Source: Capsicum annuum
Taxonomy: Eukaryota > Streptophyta > Magnoliopsida > Solanales > Solanaceae
NCBI RefSeq assembly: GCF_002878395.1
Contig: NC_061114.1
Span: 162,079,367 to 162,143,366 of the forward strand
Reading direction: 5' to 3'
Length of the DNA: 64,000 nucleotides
Position 1 is the first letter of the stretch. Each line of letters starts with the position of its first letter. The notes beneath the pieces were generated by a model. That model was given only the letters and a program-made list of their open reading frames with translations, was not told where the DNA came from and did not search any database. Below, in pieces: positions 23,073-35,086 of this stretch. The position numbers and the translations under genes are program-made.

Positions 23073-26000
23073 TCATATCTCAGCCCTGTAGGATAATAGA
23101 TGAGTTTTTAATTCTACGTTGGGTGAACGATCCATCGCAGTCTGTATGTCGACAACCAGATACAAAATGGGGCATTTGCCTAAGAGCTTTGGGGACACCA
23201 TAACTTGGTTTTTAGTTTCTTCCTTTACGAGCATATCCGCCGCCGCATTCTGCTCTCTAAAAATCTTGGCAGGAGGTATTATCTGTGTCTTCTCTATCAG
23301 TGACCTGCACTCATTTAGAATATTGTGGTAGGAAGGGTGATCATTAGCAAGCATTTGGAGAATTGTATTAGAACCAATTTCAATACTAAAATGGTCAAAG
23401 TTGTTAGATTTGGCGATGGTCAGTCCATGCCTTAAAGTTAATAATCCAGACATGGTGGGGGTAGTATGGGGAAGATACATGTAAAAACCTAATACCCATT
23501 AGCCATTGTGGTCCCTAAAAACTCTCCCTAGTCCTCCAATACTAGGGTTAGCTAGGACAGAATCGTCAATGTGAAGCTTTAATTATCCATTATTGGGAGG
23601 ATTCCACTTAACAACAATGGTAGTATGGTTGGTAGTGTGTAAGGGATGATCGGTAGCTACGTACTGAATTCAGTAGCGAGGAAAATGGCCATGTCAGTTG
23701 AGATAGGAATGTTTTTATTATTGAAGCTATTTTCATTCCTATTGAGCCAAATAACCCAACGACAGTGTGGGAAGAGATTCTCCCAGGTAAGCCAGATATT
23801 AAAGGGCTTTCCTCTAAGCTTTTACTAAGTTGTTTCCCAGGTAGCAGCATTCATGTTGGTCCAGTCCTGAGTGGGTTGAACTGGGCTTGATCAAACAGTT
23901 TAGCCCATAAATGAGCTATATTTTGGCATTGGAAGAAGATATAGTTGATGGTTTCTTCCTGATTTTGGCATAGGTGGTATTGAAAAGGGATGGGGAGTCC
24001 AATATGGTTTAAGTAAGCATAAGTGGGCAGCCAGTTATGGAACATTAACCATACAAAGGTTTTAACTTTATTAAGGGCTAAGTCTTTTCAAATCAGATTA
24101 AAGTTCCTGTGTGTGGAAGGGTCCCCCCCAAGGTTTCTAAGGTGGTTATACATACTTTCGGTGCTAAAAAGGCATTACTAGTTAGGCCCCAAATAGGTTT
24201 ATCCTCCTCAGTGGGTTATGGGGGGGAAGGTGCTAGTGGTGATGTCTTTTATGTGCAGGGATAGCTCAATAGATTGGGAGTCAAGGATATAGTTACCATT
24301 TAGGTATAAGCCATGGATGGTAACGTTGACATCAGTTTGAGTGAGAACCTGGATGATGCTCCTAATATTTCTTAAGTGTAAGATCTAGTTGTCCAAAAAG
24401 AATCTAACTTTATTCCCCTTGTCAACCGTTCAGTTGATTCCCTTGGCACAGTCAGTCCAGCCCCTTAAGACATTCTTCCAAGTTCTTGATCCAAGGGTTT
24501 TACTCTTGTTATTGTATTTAGTAATGAGGATCTGACCCTACATATTGGAGGGGTTTTAGAAGAGCCTCCAAGCCAAGCTAGCATGAAGAGTTCCATTTCT
24601 AACCTCACTTTTATGAAGTCTTATCCTTCCTCTACTTTTGAGGGTTGTAAGGACATCTCAGCTGAGTAGGTGGAGCTTTCTTTTCTCAGTGCAACTACCC
24701 CAAACAAAGTCCCTTTGCATTTTGTTAATATGATCATGGACTTTGCTAAGGATTTTGATGCAATGCATGATGTGAGTGGATGTTGTTGATGGTAGATTTA
24801 GCAAGGATAGTTCTTCCCCCCATGGTGAGGAATTTAGTTTTCCAATCAGCCAGCTTGTTCTTCATCTTATCCATTATGAATTCAAAGTCACTATTTTTAG
24901 GCCTTTGGTGGAAAATAGGATAGCCTAAATACTTTCCAAAGCTTTGGCTAGCCTAAATATTGAGAATCAGATAACACAAGACAGTGAGTGAAAATGCTAC
25001 TGAGGGTGAATTTAGCAAGGATAGTTCTTCCCGCCATGGTGAGGAATTTAGTTTTCCAACCAGTCAGCATGTTCTTCATGTTATCCATTATGAATTGAAA
25101 GTCACTATTTTTTAGCCTTTGGTAGAAAATAGGATAGCCTAAATACTTTCCAAAGCTTTGGCTAGCCTAAATATTAAGAATCTAATAACACAAGACAACA
25201 TTATCCGGATGGCAGTTTTTGGAGAAGATGACTTTGAACTTGGCATTGTTTATGGAATGACCAAAAAGATGGCTTAAGATTTGTAAAATATTGAATATAG
25301 TGCGACAGGTGTCAGGGTTAGTTATTGCCAATAAGGTGAGGTCATCAGCAAAGAAAAGGTGGGAGAGCTTGGGGCCTCTATTGGTAATATTGATGGGGTC
25401 CCATCTCTTAGCATTTACCTTAGATTCAATACCTCTAGAGAGTCTCTCCATGCATAGAATGAAAAGATAAGGTGACATAGGATCTCCTTTTCTGATACCT
25501 CTAGAAGAATTAAAATACTTGTTTCTGCTCTTATTCACCGGGATAGCTATGGAAAAGGCAGTGACACAGAACATGATGAGCTTGGTGAGGTTGTCGAAAG
25601 CTTTCTCAAAGTCAATTTTTAGTATCATGTTGGAATTTTTTCCTTTTATTTTATCGAAATAAATGATATATTCTTGTATGATGATGGCACGGTCAGAGGC
25701 TCTTATGTTGGCTAAGAAGCTAGCTTGGCTTGGACCAATGATGGAAGAAAGGTAGGGTTTGATCTTGTTGACAATGATTTTGGTCACTAGCTTATAGATG
25801 GTATTACGGAGGCCTATGGGTTTGTAATTTTTCAAAGTGGTTGCATTTATGCACTTGGGGATGAGGCATATCAAGGTAGAATTGTTGTCATGAGGCATGG
25901 AGTAGATAGAGAAATCCTTCTTAAAAATCTTAATTGTCTTTGGCACCCACTATGTTCTAAAATTTTTGAAAGAATAGGGGGTGTAAGCCATCAAGTTCCA

Positions 26001-27400
26001 GAGCTTTAAAGGGTTTGAAGGATTTTAGGGCCACCAGTTCGGTATCTCGAAGATGGGAGTCCAAGATGGATTTAATGCTCTAAGAGAGAGTATGGGAAGT
26101 GTTAGCAGGCACAAAATAGTTGTTAAGGATGCTAACATGGCTAGAAGTGAAGAGTTCTTTAAAGTGGTTGAGGATGTGAGTTTGGATGTCCGCCTCCTTA
26201 GTGATGAGATTGTCAACCTCATCTTGGAGTTCAGCGATTCTATTCCTCCTCCTCCTATTAGTGGTAAAGGCATGAAAGAAGGAGGTGTTGGCATCCCTTT
26301 CTGCGATCTAGGAGATTCTAGATTTGATTTTCCAAAAATCTTCTCCGCATTTAAGAAGGCTATAGTGATCAGAAAGAAGTTCACTCTCCAAGTTGTGGAG
26401 AAATGGACTAGCATGATAGTTAGGGGATTTTTAGACCCCATTAAGCCTAGCAAGAATAACCCTCAACTTATAAAAACTGTTGTCGAAGATAGAGTTATTC
26501 CATTGGTTGACATTGGTTTAAAATTCGGAGATAGAGTGGTGTAAGGGGTGATTCTGTGAAGAAATTCTCAACTAGACTGTGAAAGGATTAGTGATTGCAC
26601 TACATGGGTTCAAACCTAAAGGGCATGTAATTATGCCCCTGAATCTCTTTGGAGAGGGATAAGAGTAGAGGGCAATGTTCTGACTTAGTTTTGGATAGAT
26701 GGGTGATGAGAGAGTTGAGAAAGTAGCTTATCCAGGAGGTATTGGCAACACATCTGTCAAGTCTCTCCTGGATGAGGTACTTTCGATTACGGTATTTCTT
26801 ATTGGTCCAAGTGTATTTACAGCCCCTGTAACCTAGGTCCACCATATTGCAATAATTTAGGTATTCCTATAAATGGTTGGCCCTATTATTGTTGAGAAGG
26901 GTTCCTCCTAACTTCTCATTGGCTCTCAAGAACTCATTAAAATCCCCTTCTACAAGCCATTCCCCGTTATAGGTGTTGGCTATATTACATAATTCATCAC
27001 AAAGCATCATGCGAATATTAAGATCAGGACTAGCATATATAGCAAAGAAGATAAAGAATTTGGGATCGCTACTAACCTTGACAATAGTGTGAATACCCTA
27101 AGGAGAGATTGAGAAATTCTAAAGATTAAGGAAATCCTTCTTTCACATGACTATTATGCCACCCTTCCTCCAAACTGTGCTAGATTCCAGATAAGTCTCA
27201 AATCGCAGAGATTCAGTGACGTTCTTGTGGTCCACCATTTTGGTTTCAACAAGGACTACAATATCCGATTTGTGGGATTTGATGAGAGCATCATATTGAT
27301 GCTTGAAGCTAGCATTGTTAGCTTCTTTGGTATTCCATATGATGAACCTCAGGAGTCAGAGGGAATGGGTGAAGGACTGGACATTGGTTGCTTTCCCTTA
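23073..27400 (-). pseudogene. LINE ORF2: endonuclease, RT, zinc-binding domain, RNase H
   Basis: Endonuclease at 26600-27400 starts WNTKEANNASFKHQYDAL with VVLVETKMVDHK (catalytic Asn and Glu kept) and ends with YRGCKYTWTNKKYRNRKYL. RT is at 25182-25946: YKPIGLRNTIYKLVTKII, MILKIDFEKAFDN, GIRKGDPMSPYLF and an intact FADD (LSHLFFADDLTLLA). A zf-RVT domain at 23851-24045 has NWLPTYAYLNHIGLP, CQNQEETINYIFFQC and LW. RNase H at 23073-23480 has FSIEIGSNTILQML and FREQNAAADMLVKE. It is the best preserved LINE here: the 254-codon RT frame is the longest open frame in the window. Stops and a 214-bp internal duplication still disable it. Confidence 0.9.
24797..25197. repeat. 214-bp tandem duplication inside LINE 2 RT
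   Basis: The 187-bp segment at 24797-24983 recurs at 25011-25197 with a constant offset of 214 and only a few mismatches. Matched ends are TTTAGCAAGGATAGTTCTTC and ATAACACAAGACA. It lies just downstream of FADD in the minus-strand reading and would disrupt the RT thumb. Confidence 0.93.
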
Positions 27401-27479
27401 TCCTTCTTAAAAGCTTTCTTCTGATCTTCTTGAAGAGTCAAAGCTACTATCGGTGTGACATGGTCTGTAGCATTCCTAA

Positions 27480-28060
27480 GAGTCAAGTTGAGGACTTCAT
27501 CGCTAAGGGATAGATTTCAATAATAACTGGGCTTAAAGACTCGTTGAACTCTTTCCGAAGTGACCTTCCTAGTGTAAAGACCTCGACGTATGGTTCCCCA
27601 AACTCCACTATGAACTGTTCCATCTCCTCATTGTTCCGTCTTAGTTCCTCTAGTACGGAGTTGTTTGCTTTTCCTAGGTGTTGTCCCCTTGTTATTGACT
27701 GAGTGTTTGGTATTGCATTTGATTGCTCTAGGGGATTCCAAGAGATGAAGTTCAATGTTTCCGTCTCTAAGATGGTAAGAAATTGTTGGGTAAAATAAGA
27801 GGCTCTTGAACGTGTGGCTCATGAGCGAGTTGAGTTCACTTGAAATCATCATGTTCAGAGTTCCTAGCATCTGAGATTGGAGCAAGGTTTGACTCCAAAT
27901 TTGGTAATCGAGTGCTTTGACTATTTGGTCTACTCCTTCTTTCATAATCTATGTCATCCAAGCTGGGTCTTGTTTGATCAAGACTATCGATTGATTCTCT
28001 AGGATGACATAGTGTGATATGGTCTTCCTTCTTAACGCCCAGTTCCACCCATGATGTTGG
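27480..28060 (-). pseudogene. LINE 2 ORF1 C-terminal remnant
   Basis: Short overlapping minus-strand frames at 27483-28060 are rich in Ser, Arg, Glu and Asn, for example SKQLRTRGTKTEQ and RPSLDDIDYERRSRPNSQ. They lie immediately upstream of the endonuclease, where the ORF1 tail of plant L1 elements sits. I see no DUF4283 or zinc knuckle, so the assignment rests on position and composition. An unrelated flank is possible for the part above 27950. Confidence 0.45.
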
Positions 28061-28079
28061 GTGAAATACAAAAATAGCC

Positions 28080-28184
28080 ACTTGGCTATAATAATGTCGT
28101 GTTAATGGCCAATGAATTAAAATTTCACTTTCTATCCATTTAAGTTTGAATTTCTTCTGCCTGTTCATCTGTTTCTCTTTTGTA

Positions 28185-28232
<48 letters not shown>

Positions 28233-28930
28233 TATTTCACTACTTTGGCTTCTTCCGACGCTTGTCTTTTTCTTTTTTCTTTTATAAGTTTCGTTACTCT
28301 TTGTTATTGTTTTTTTGGTTGCTTTTTCTTTTTTTATGATTTTTTTCCAGCTCCTTTTTTTTATGGAAAATCAATTCTTTTAATTGTTTTTTTGCTAATA
28401 GTCAAATACAAATTGTCATATTATAATTGCTACTTTTCCTTATTAATAATTAAATACAAAAAAATGCACTTTTATTTGTTATAATAACATATTTTATATA
28501 ATAATGATGCATATACATATTTTATACTATTGTGATACATTTTCTATATACATCTTATACAAATATATATTTTATATAATATTATATAATTTCTATGTAT
28601 ATCATATACGAAATACATATTCTATACAACAGTTGTGCATTTTCTATACACATGTTATACAACCTTTAGTTGCAATAATATATACAATAATTATATAGTT
28701 TCTATACACATCTTATACAACTTTTAGCTGCAATAATTATTTAAATATATATTTTATATGGTAATTATCTATTTCTATACAATTGTATTTAATTAATTTT
28801 TTTTATAAAAAATCAGATTTTAGCCCAAAAAAGAGATTATAGCAAAACTCAAAACCCAAAAAGGGGGGAAATGCACTATTTAAAATGGGGGACAAAACAC
28901 ACAGAGAAGGGGGGGGGGCATAATTAGCCA
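28080..28930. repeat. CTATACACAT-rich repeat, copy A
   Basis: After TTTCACTTTCTATCCATTTAA come many TTTCTATACACATSTTATACAA-type motifs (for example 28630-28730), then an end with AAAAAGGGGGGAAATGCAC. The same opening (TTTCACTTTCCAGCCATTT) and motifs recur at 29955-30250. The element type is not identified. Confidence 0.5.
28184..28231. repeat. (ATT)n microsatellite
   Basis: About 15 ATT/TAT units without interruption. Confidence 0.97.
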
Positions 28931-29311
28931 ATTTTACAAAAATAATTTCATATATATGGCCGTATTTAGGAAATTTCAATTATGACATATATAATATTTA
29001 CTTCAATAGTTATTTTCTCTTATTTAAAATTTTTAAATATGGATAAAAGAAGCACTACTTCCTATTTTTTAGGTAATAACTATTATTTTTTGAGTAAACT
29101 TTTTAGGAATTTGTTTATTTTATTTTTATTTTACCGTACCTAAAAATTAAAGAATAATGAGTTGATAATTTTTTTAGGGATGTATTTAATTTATTTCTTT
29201 TATTTTGTTATACATAATTATTTTTGATGAAAGGGTTTTACTGAATAAACCACTTCTATATAAAGCATACTTTGTATATTTGCATATATACATATACATA
29301 TACTTGGCATA

Positions 29312-29363
29312 ATATTATATATATGTGTGTGTGAGAGAGAGAGAGAGAAAGAGAGAGAGAGGA
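29312..29363. repeat. Compound (TA)(TG)(GA) microsatellite
   Basis: TATATATATG is followed by GTGTGTGTG and then about 20 GA units with one interruption. Confidence 0.93.
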
Positions 29364-29939
29364 GTATATATATGGTATAAACTTCTTATACATAACATAC
29401 TTTGTATATATATGATATAAATATAATACTTTATATATTAAGGTATATAGAGGTAGCAATTATAGTTTATGGTATAAATTTTTTATATTGAATATAGTTT
29501 CTTAAATGAACAATATAATATTAATTATTTGTTATATAAATAACAAATAATTGAATGATTCTGAGAAAAGAATATATAAACAGTGATGCAGAGATAAAAT
29601 ATTTCATTTACTTAAGAATATTTTAAATTTTGAATACTCGAGAGAGAGATTTGGAAGTAGTTTTATGGATTATCTTTTACACCAATTTTAATTTAAAGAA
29701 TTATAAATAATTCCTTAAATTAAGGTAAATTGATAATTAGTTATAGCATAAAAGTGAAAATTATAATTCTCTTTTCTAATTTTTTAAAAATGGTTATATA
29801 TGTAAAGAAAGAATCTTTTTTAAAAATCAAAAAAGTACTATTTTTTATGGAGTTAAGTCTTAATGATAATCTTTTCATCTAATTTTTTTTTTAAAAGGGA
29901 AAACACAGAAACAACACTTCAAATCATACTATTTCCAAG

Positions 29940-30250
29940 AAAATGGCAGTGGAATTTAAATTTCACTTTCCAGCCATTTCAATTTACTTGCTTGTTCTAT
30001 ACCATTTCTACACACCTTCTATACAGTTTCTATACATATCTTCTACATATAAATATTCTAGACGAAAATTATACAATTTTGATACACAATTTATACAATA
30101 ATTGTACATTTTCTTTACATGTTTTATACAACAATTACATAATTTTCATACACTTTATATATATTTTTATATATACTTTATAAATATACATATTTGATAG
30201 AATTATACAATTTCTATACATATATCTTATATAGATACATATTCTTTTTA
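29940..30250. repeat. CTATACACAT-rich repeat, copy B
   Basis: It shares the opening TTTCACTTTCCAGCCATTTC and the short CTATACA and TATACAATTTT motifs with copy A at 28080-28930. Related by pattern only; not aligned base by base. Confidence 0.45.
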
Positions 30251-32569
30251 ACAATTATATCGTTTTTACATAATTTAATTATTATTTATAAACAATTAAA
30301 AAAAAGAATATCTTATCAGTTAAAAAATTTATAACAAAAAAAATTAAAATATTCTTAAAAAGGTTGAATTGCCCAAGTTAAATACTATATCAGTATTGTA
30401 TATAAATAGTATCAGTAGTGTATATAGACTGTATATGGACTACATAGGTCAAAATGACCCAAATTAGGAAATGTCTATAAAGAGAAAATAGTATATCCGA
30501 CTTCCCACTTTTTAAAAAAAAAAAAAATTTGAGTTATTTATTTTAAAAAGTGTTATAGAGTGTCTTTTCCCCCCAATAAAAAAAATACTACAACCCAACA
30601 AGGGAAAGGGCCATGGGGGGAATTACTATGGGCCGAATAGCCGCAGGGATAAGTTTGAAAAGGCCAGCTTAGGTGGCATTTCTTTGCTATAATGGAATCT
30701 CCTTTCCATTAAATATTTATAAAACTTATATAAATTTTTACTAGTTTATCCCTAATTACACTTGATCTCAATTTTTATCAAAATTTTATAAAAATTTTCT
30801 ATTTTTTTATTTTTTCAATACATGCAATTACAAGAAATACATCATTGGTGATATATCCGGTGAAGCAATTAGTGCGCGCTAATTAAGAAAAATAACAAAA
30901 ATTAACTTAATGAAGGAGTAAATCACTCTTCATATTTTCAAATTAAGATTCAAAAATCTCTAAAAAAAATTGTTAATTAGTTATTATATATATTTTCAAA
31001 ATATCATTTTCCCTATTTAACTTGCTGAATCTTCTTCTCTTTTCTTTTCTTTTTGCGTTCTTTTGTTTTCAATGATTCTTAATGAATATATCAGTATGAA
31101 ATTTTAGTGATTGTGTTATTGATGTCAAGTATGAAGATATAAGATTGAGGCATTGTAATAAAAAAATATGTAATGGTATGGGGGGTGAAGCTATATTGTT
31201 GAAGCCCAGTATATTATTGAAGAAAATTCATCTTCATTGTTGATCCGTAATGATATGGAGTAGAAGCTATACATACAGGTTAAGAAAATTGTGTCATTAA
31301 TCATTTTTCAGTTTCAAAATCAAAAAATTCAACAAACAAAGGTATGTTATCTGTTGTTGTTATATTTCAGCGAAAACAAAAAACATTTTCATTTTAAGGT
31401 AGAGATGGTGTTATTGTTAGTTCATAAATGATGTATCTCGCTTGTTGCATATTCTTGAGGTAGAGATACAAAATTTACAATTACTTAGACACACCCATTT
31501 ACGAATAGATCTGGTCTATATACATATTACATTGACAAATAAATAATTGTTTGGCTAGTGCAGAGTGAGATGCATAATTAAGTTTATGTATAGGAAAAAA
31601 TTTGTGAGATACTTAAGCGTTAAAGTGAATATTGTCAATTAATGTAGCATATCATAAATAATCACGTGTTTATTAATTAGTGATACATTTGTTAATAAAT
31701 ATGTTGATTTCAATATGATTGTGTATTTTTTGCAACTATTTTTCAAAATATTTTTGGAGGGTTGTAGTTGGATTCTTAAAGTGTTATGTCGAAAGGGTTT
31801 GAAACTCTTCAAAGTAAGGGTGTTTCATGATGTACACACTTGTCCTTGAAAGATAGATATTCACTCAAGTTCAAGCTACGAATTCGTTCGTTAGCTATTT
31901 TACGACTTCCAAACTAGTCAATCATAAGAGAATACACACACCAACCAATATAATTGAAGATATCAAATCTTCTTTTGGTGTGAACATAATTGGAGATATC
32001 ACATTTCATGTTATATTACATATTTATTGTACAACACTTTTGTATTTAAATTGTATATATACATAACTATAATAATTTTGTATTGATGTTATTAATGTGT
32101 AATGTTTCAGTTTGCATATTTATGTATCTTATACATATTTTTAGATGTAATGATGAATCTTTATTGAACAAAATTTTTCTAAATGATGAAGTTTAGATTA
32201 TCTTTTTTGTGTTATCATATACATAATTTTTTTCAACCTTAAAATTTCTGTATCGCAATATAACTTAATCAACTGGTACTACGAATCATTAAATTGCTAG
32301 CCATTATTTTTGTATGAGACAACAATTGTTGTTTATATTTATCAATTCAATATAACAACAGATACATGTTATATTAGAGATACTTATTGCAAATTATAAG
32401 ACACATTTGACACATAACTAGAATTGATGGTATAATACTCATCTAATATATGCATTCAGGGTAAAAAATTTTACTAAACATCATTTTTGTATGTGAAATA
32501 TGGAGATACATAACCTCGTTAATACCTAAGATACATTACTAATGTTTAATTTCTTTTGTTTTATTTGTT

Positions 32570-32935
32570 ATTTATGTATCTTAGTTTAAACACATTACAT
32601 TATATTTTTTTAATAAAAAAACTTAATTATAAGAGATATAAAATATGCTTTTGTATCAGACATAAAGAACTAAGATATATTACGTATCTTTAATACATAA
32701 TTATGTATCTAAGTGTAAATACATTACATTATACTTTTTTCAATAAAAAAACATAAATATAAGTGATACAACATATACATTTGTATCAGGCACAGAGAAC
32801 TAAGATATATTATGTATTTTCAGTACATAATTATATATCTCAGTGTAAATACATTACATTATAATTTTTTCTATAAAAATTATAAATATAAGAGATACAA
32901 AATATGTATTTATATCAGACAAATGTTTAATTTCA
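32570..32935. repeat. 130-bp tandem repeat, nearly three copies
   Basis: ACATTACATTATA occurs at 32592, 32721 and 32851 (spacing 129 and 130). Each is preceded by TATGTATCT-type and followed by TTTTTTNAATAAAAAA, AGAGATA-AAATAT and TTTGTATCAG-type sequence in the same order. Confidence 0.9.
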
Positions 32936-32966
32936 TTTATTATATTCATATATTCGATGCATACTG

Positions 32967-33025
32967 TAGTCTAAAATAAGTTATAATAATGTATCAAATA
33001 CATTATTATAAATTATTTTAGACTA
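32967..33025. repeat. Near-perfect hairpin: 27-bp arms, 5-base loop
   Basis: The left arm 32967-32993 begins TAGTCTAAAATAAG and the right arm 32999-33025 ends ATTATTTTAGACTA. They pair with one mismatch around the loop TCAAA. It follows the 130-bp tandem repeat directly. Confidence 0.93.
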
Positions 33026-33762
33026 TATATACTGTAAAAAGATTGATACATATGAAGGAATTAGAAATGTCATGGTGATGGTACATGAGGTAGAATCAAT
33101 TCTTGGTACTTGAAAATATAATCAGTGAGAATTTTGTGATGTATCTTCACATTTATCCCATTTATACTGACAAGACCAATCCAAATAAGGGCGTATCTGA
33201 AAAATCATTGACGGAGATCACAACACACCAAAGAGATTTGTTTAGAATATTTTTCTATAGACAGCCATAAAGCTATGTCAACAAATTCATATGTCGAATA
33301 TCCTGCTAAAGTTGAAGTTGTCTCTCATAGGAAACTGTTCAATAGCTTAAAAGAAGAGACAAAATTCACTAGTAAACACACACTGTGAACTTGAGAAAAA
33401 GACCAACACAACTTAATCAGAAAACATTCTTGAAATTTTGTGATTCACTTAGAGATCGCAACACACCAAATAATTACGCGGTGGAAGGAAAAATCTTAAG
33501 TTATCAATTTTTTTATCAAAATGAAGAGAAGATATTCAAGCAAATTATGATATTGAATTGAAGGAGGAGGAGTTTAAATATTAATGATATTAAATTGATG
33601 AAGAGAAGATATCTAGGCAAATTCTTTTGGGGGCAATTAACACATCTTAATTTTTAATGTATAAGTTATGTATCTAAAAATTTGATGGGAGAAAATGTAA
33701 ATTAGGGATATCTGTAATTTTTATAAAATGAAGAAATTTTTAATATTTTAGGTAATTTAAAT

Positions 33763-35086
33763 GGTGAGAAGCGTGCCTAACTCGGATAAGATTGTCATAG
33801 CGGGGGACTTCAATGGGCACATTGGGCTTTTACCAGGAGGTTATGGCGATGTGCATGGAGGTTTTGGTTTTGCGATATAAATGGTGAGGGAGTTTCGCTA
33901 TTGGATTTTGCGAGGGCCTTTGGGCCGGTGGTTGTGAATTCGAGCTTTCCGAAGAGGGAGGATCACCTGATTACCTTTTGAAGTGCCTTAGCCAAAACTC
34001 AGATTGACTTTTGGTTGCTTAAAAAGGGGGATAGGGTTTCATGTAAGGACAATAAAGTTATTTCGAGTGAGAATCTTTCGACGCAGCACAGACTTCTAGT
34101 GATGGACTTATTTATCAAGAAGAACAAGAAAAGTAGGACCGGAGAAGTTCAACCTAGGATTAAGCGAGGTGGCTTGACTCTAGTTAGTGTACAAGAGATC
34201 GAGGAGAAGGTGGCGAGAAGGGGGTGTGGGATGGGGGTAGGGGGTACGCGAATGTTATATGGGAGAAGGATGCCAGCTATATCAAGGAGATGGCTAGAGA
34301 GGTATTGGGTATTTTGAGGGGCCGAGAAGGTCGGCATAAGGGAAACTGGTGGTGGAATAAAGAAGTTAAGAAGAAAGTAAAAATTAAGAAGGGGGCATAT
34401 GTTAAGTTGATTGAGAGTAAAGATGAAGAGGAGAAGCGGGTGAATAGAGAGGTTTACAAAGTAGCAAGAAAAAAGGCTAAGTTAGCAGTTACGGCGGCTA
34501 AGACGGTAGCTTTTGAGAGCTTGTATGGGGCTAAAGAAGAAAAGCGGGGGGAAAAGGTTGTATAGGCTTGCTAAGGCTAGAGAGGGAAAGGTCGTGACCT
34601 CAATCAAGTGAAGTGCATTAAGGGGGAGGATGGTAGAGTTTTGGTGGAGGATGTTCACATTAAGAAGAGATAACAGGAGTATTTTCACAGACTTTTAAAC
34701 GAGGAGGGAGACAGAGGCTTTGTGTTAGGAGAGCTGGAGCACTTAGATCAGAGCCGTGATTTCAATTACTATAAACGTTTTAAGGTTGAGGAGGTCAGAG
34801 AGGCTATTCGTAGGATGCGGAGGGGTAGGATGATGGGGCATGACGAGATTTCGGTAGATTTTTGGAAGTATACTGGTGGGGCAGGTTTAAGGTAGTTGAC
34901 TGATTTGTTTAACATCATTTTCAAGACTGCAAGAATTCCTAAGGCTTGGATATGGAGTACGATAATTTTGTTATATAAAAACAAGGGTGACATTCAGAGT
35001 TGCAACAACTATAGGGGTATAAAGCTGTTGAGTCACACTATGAAGATTTGGGAGAGGGTGGTTGAGTGGAGATTAAGGAGGGTCGT
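33763..35086 (+). pseudogene. RTE LINE ORF, 5' segment (endonuclease end and RT start)
   Basis: The reading begins in the endonuclease with DKIVIAGDFNGHIGLLPGG, where the GDFN motif is intact. It continues through STQHRLLVMDLFIKKNKK (34060-34130) and WWWNKEVKKKVKIKKGAYVK (about 34350-34410) into RT motifs: IILLYKNKGDIQSCNNYRGI, KLLSHTMKIWERVVEWRL (34960-35075). Frame shifts occur near 33880, 34240, 34560 and 34890. The frame runs straight into the Tekay LTR at 35087 and resumes at 45581. Confidence 0.9.

Larger units (their letters stand above)
22974..28060 (-). mobile_element. L1-type LINE number 2, 5'-truncated
   Basis: On the minus strand it runs from an ORF1 remnant through endonuclease, RT, zinc-binding domain and RNase H to an A-rich 3' end (a T run on the plus strand at 22975-22984). 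It is about 5.1 kb, shorter than a full plant L1 because most of ORF1 is missing. I did not find a convincing target-site duplication. The 5' edge at about 28060 is approximate. Confidence 0.85.
28061..33746. other. AT-rich spacer with simple and low-copy repeats
   Basis: No protein-like frame is seen; open frames near 28150-28700 and 29860-30180 are low-complexity translations of T-rich and TA-rich DNA. The region contains microsatellites, two related segments, a 130-bp tandem repeat and a hairpin (listed separately). Sequence near 30725-30790 (TTTATCCCTAATTACA) has an inverted counterpart near 33690-33740 (TGTAAATTAGGGATATCTG). So 30.7-33.7 kb may be one decayed non-autonomous DNA transposon; this is weak. 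Confidence 0.55.

Noticed and set aside
26053..26544. 163-codon plus-strand open frame
   Set aside because: It is antisense to the LINE 2 endonuclease-RT linker, whose minus-strand reading has family motifs on both sides. No domain is visible in the plus frame.
22974..28060. Target-site duplication for LINE 2
   Set aside because: I compared flanks near 22940-22976 and 28030-28090 and found no convincing repeat.
28146..28484. Ile/Phe-rich open frame
   Set aside because: Translation of the (ATT)n microsatellite and the adjacent T-rich tract.
34015..34317. Independent small gene
   Set aside because: It is a piece of the RTE ORF: the motif STQHRLLVMDL and its position between endonuclease and RT show this.
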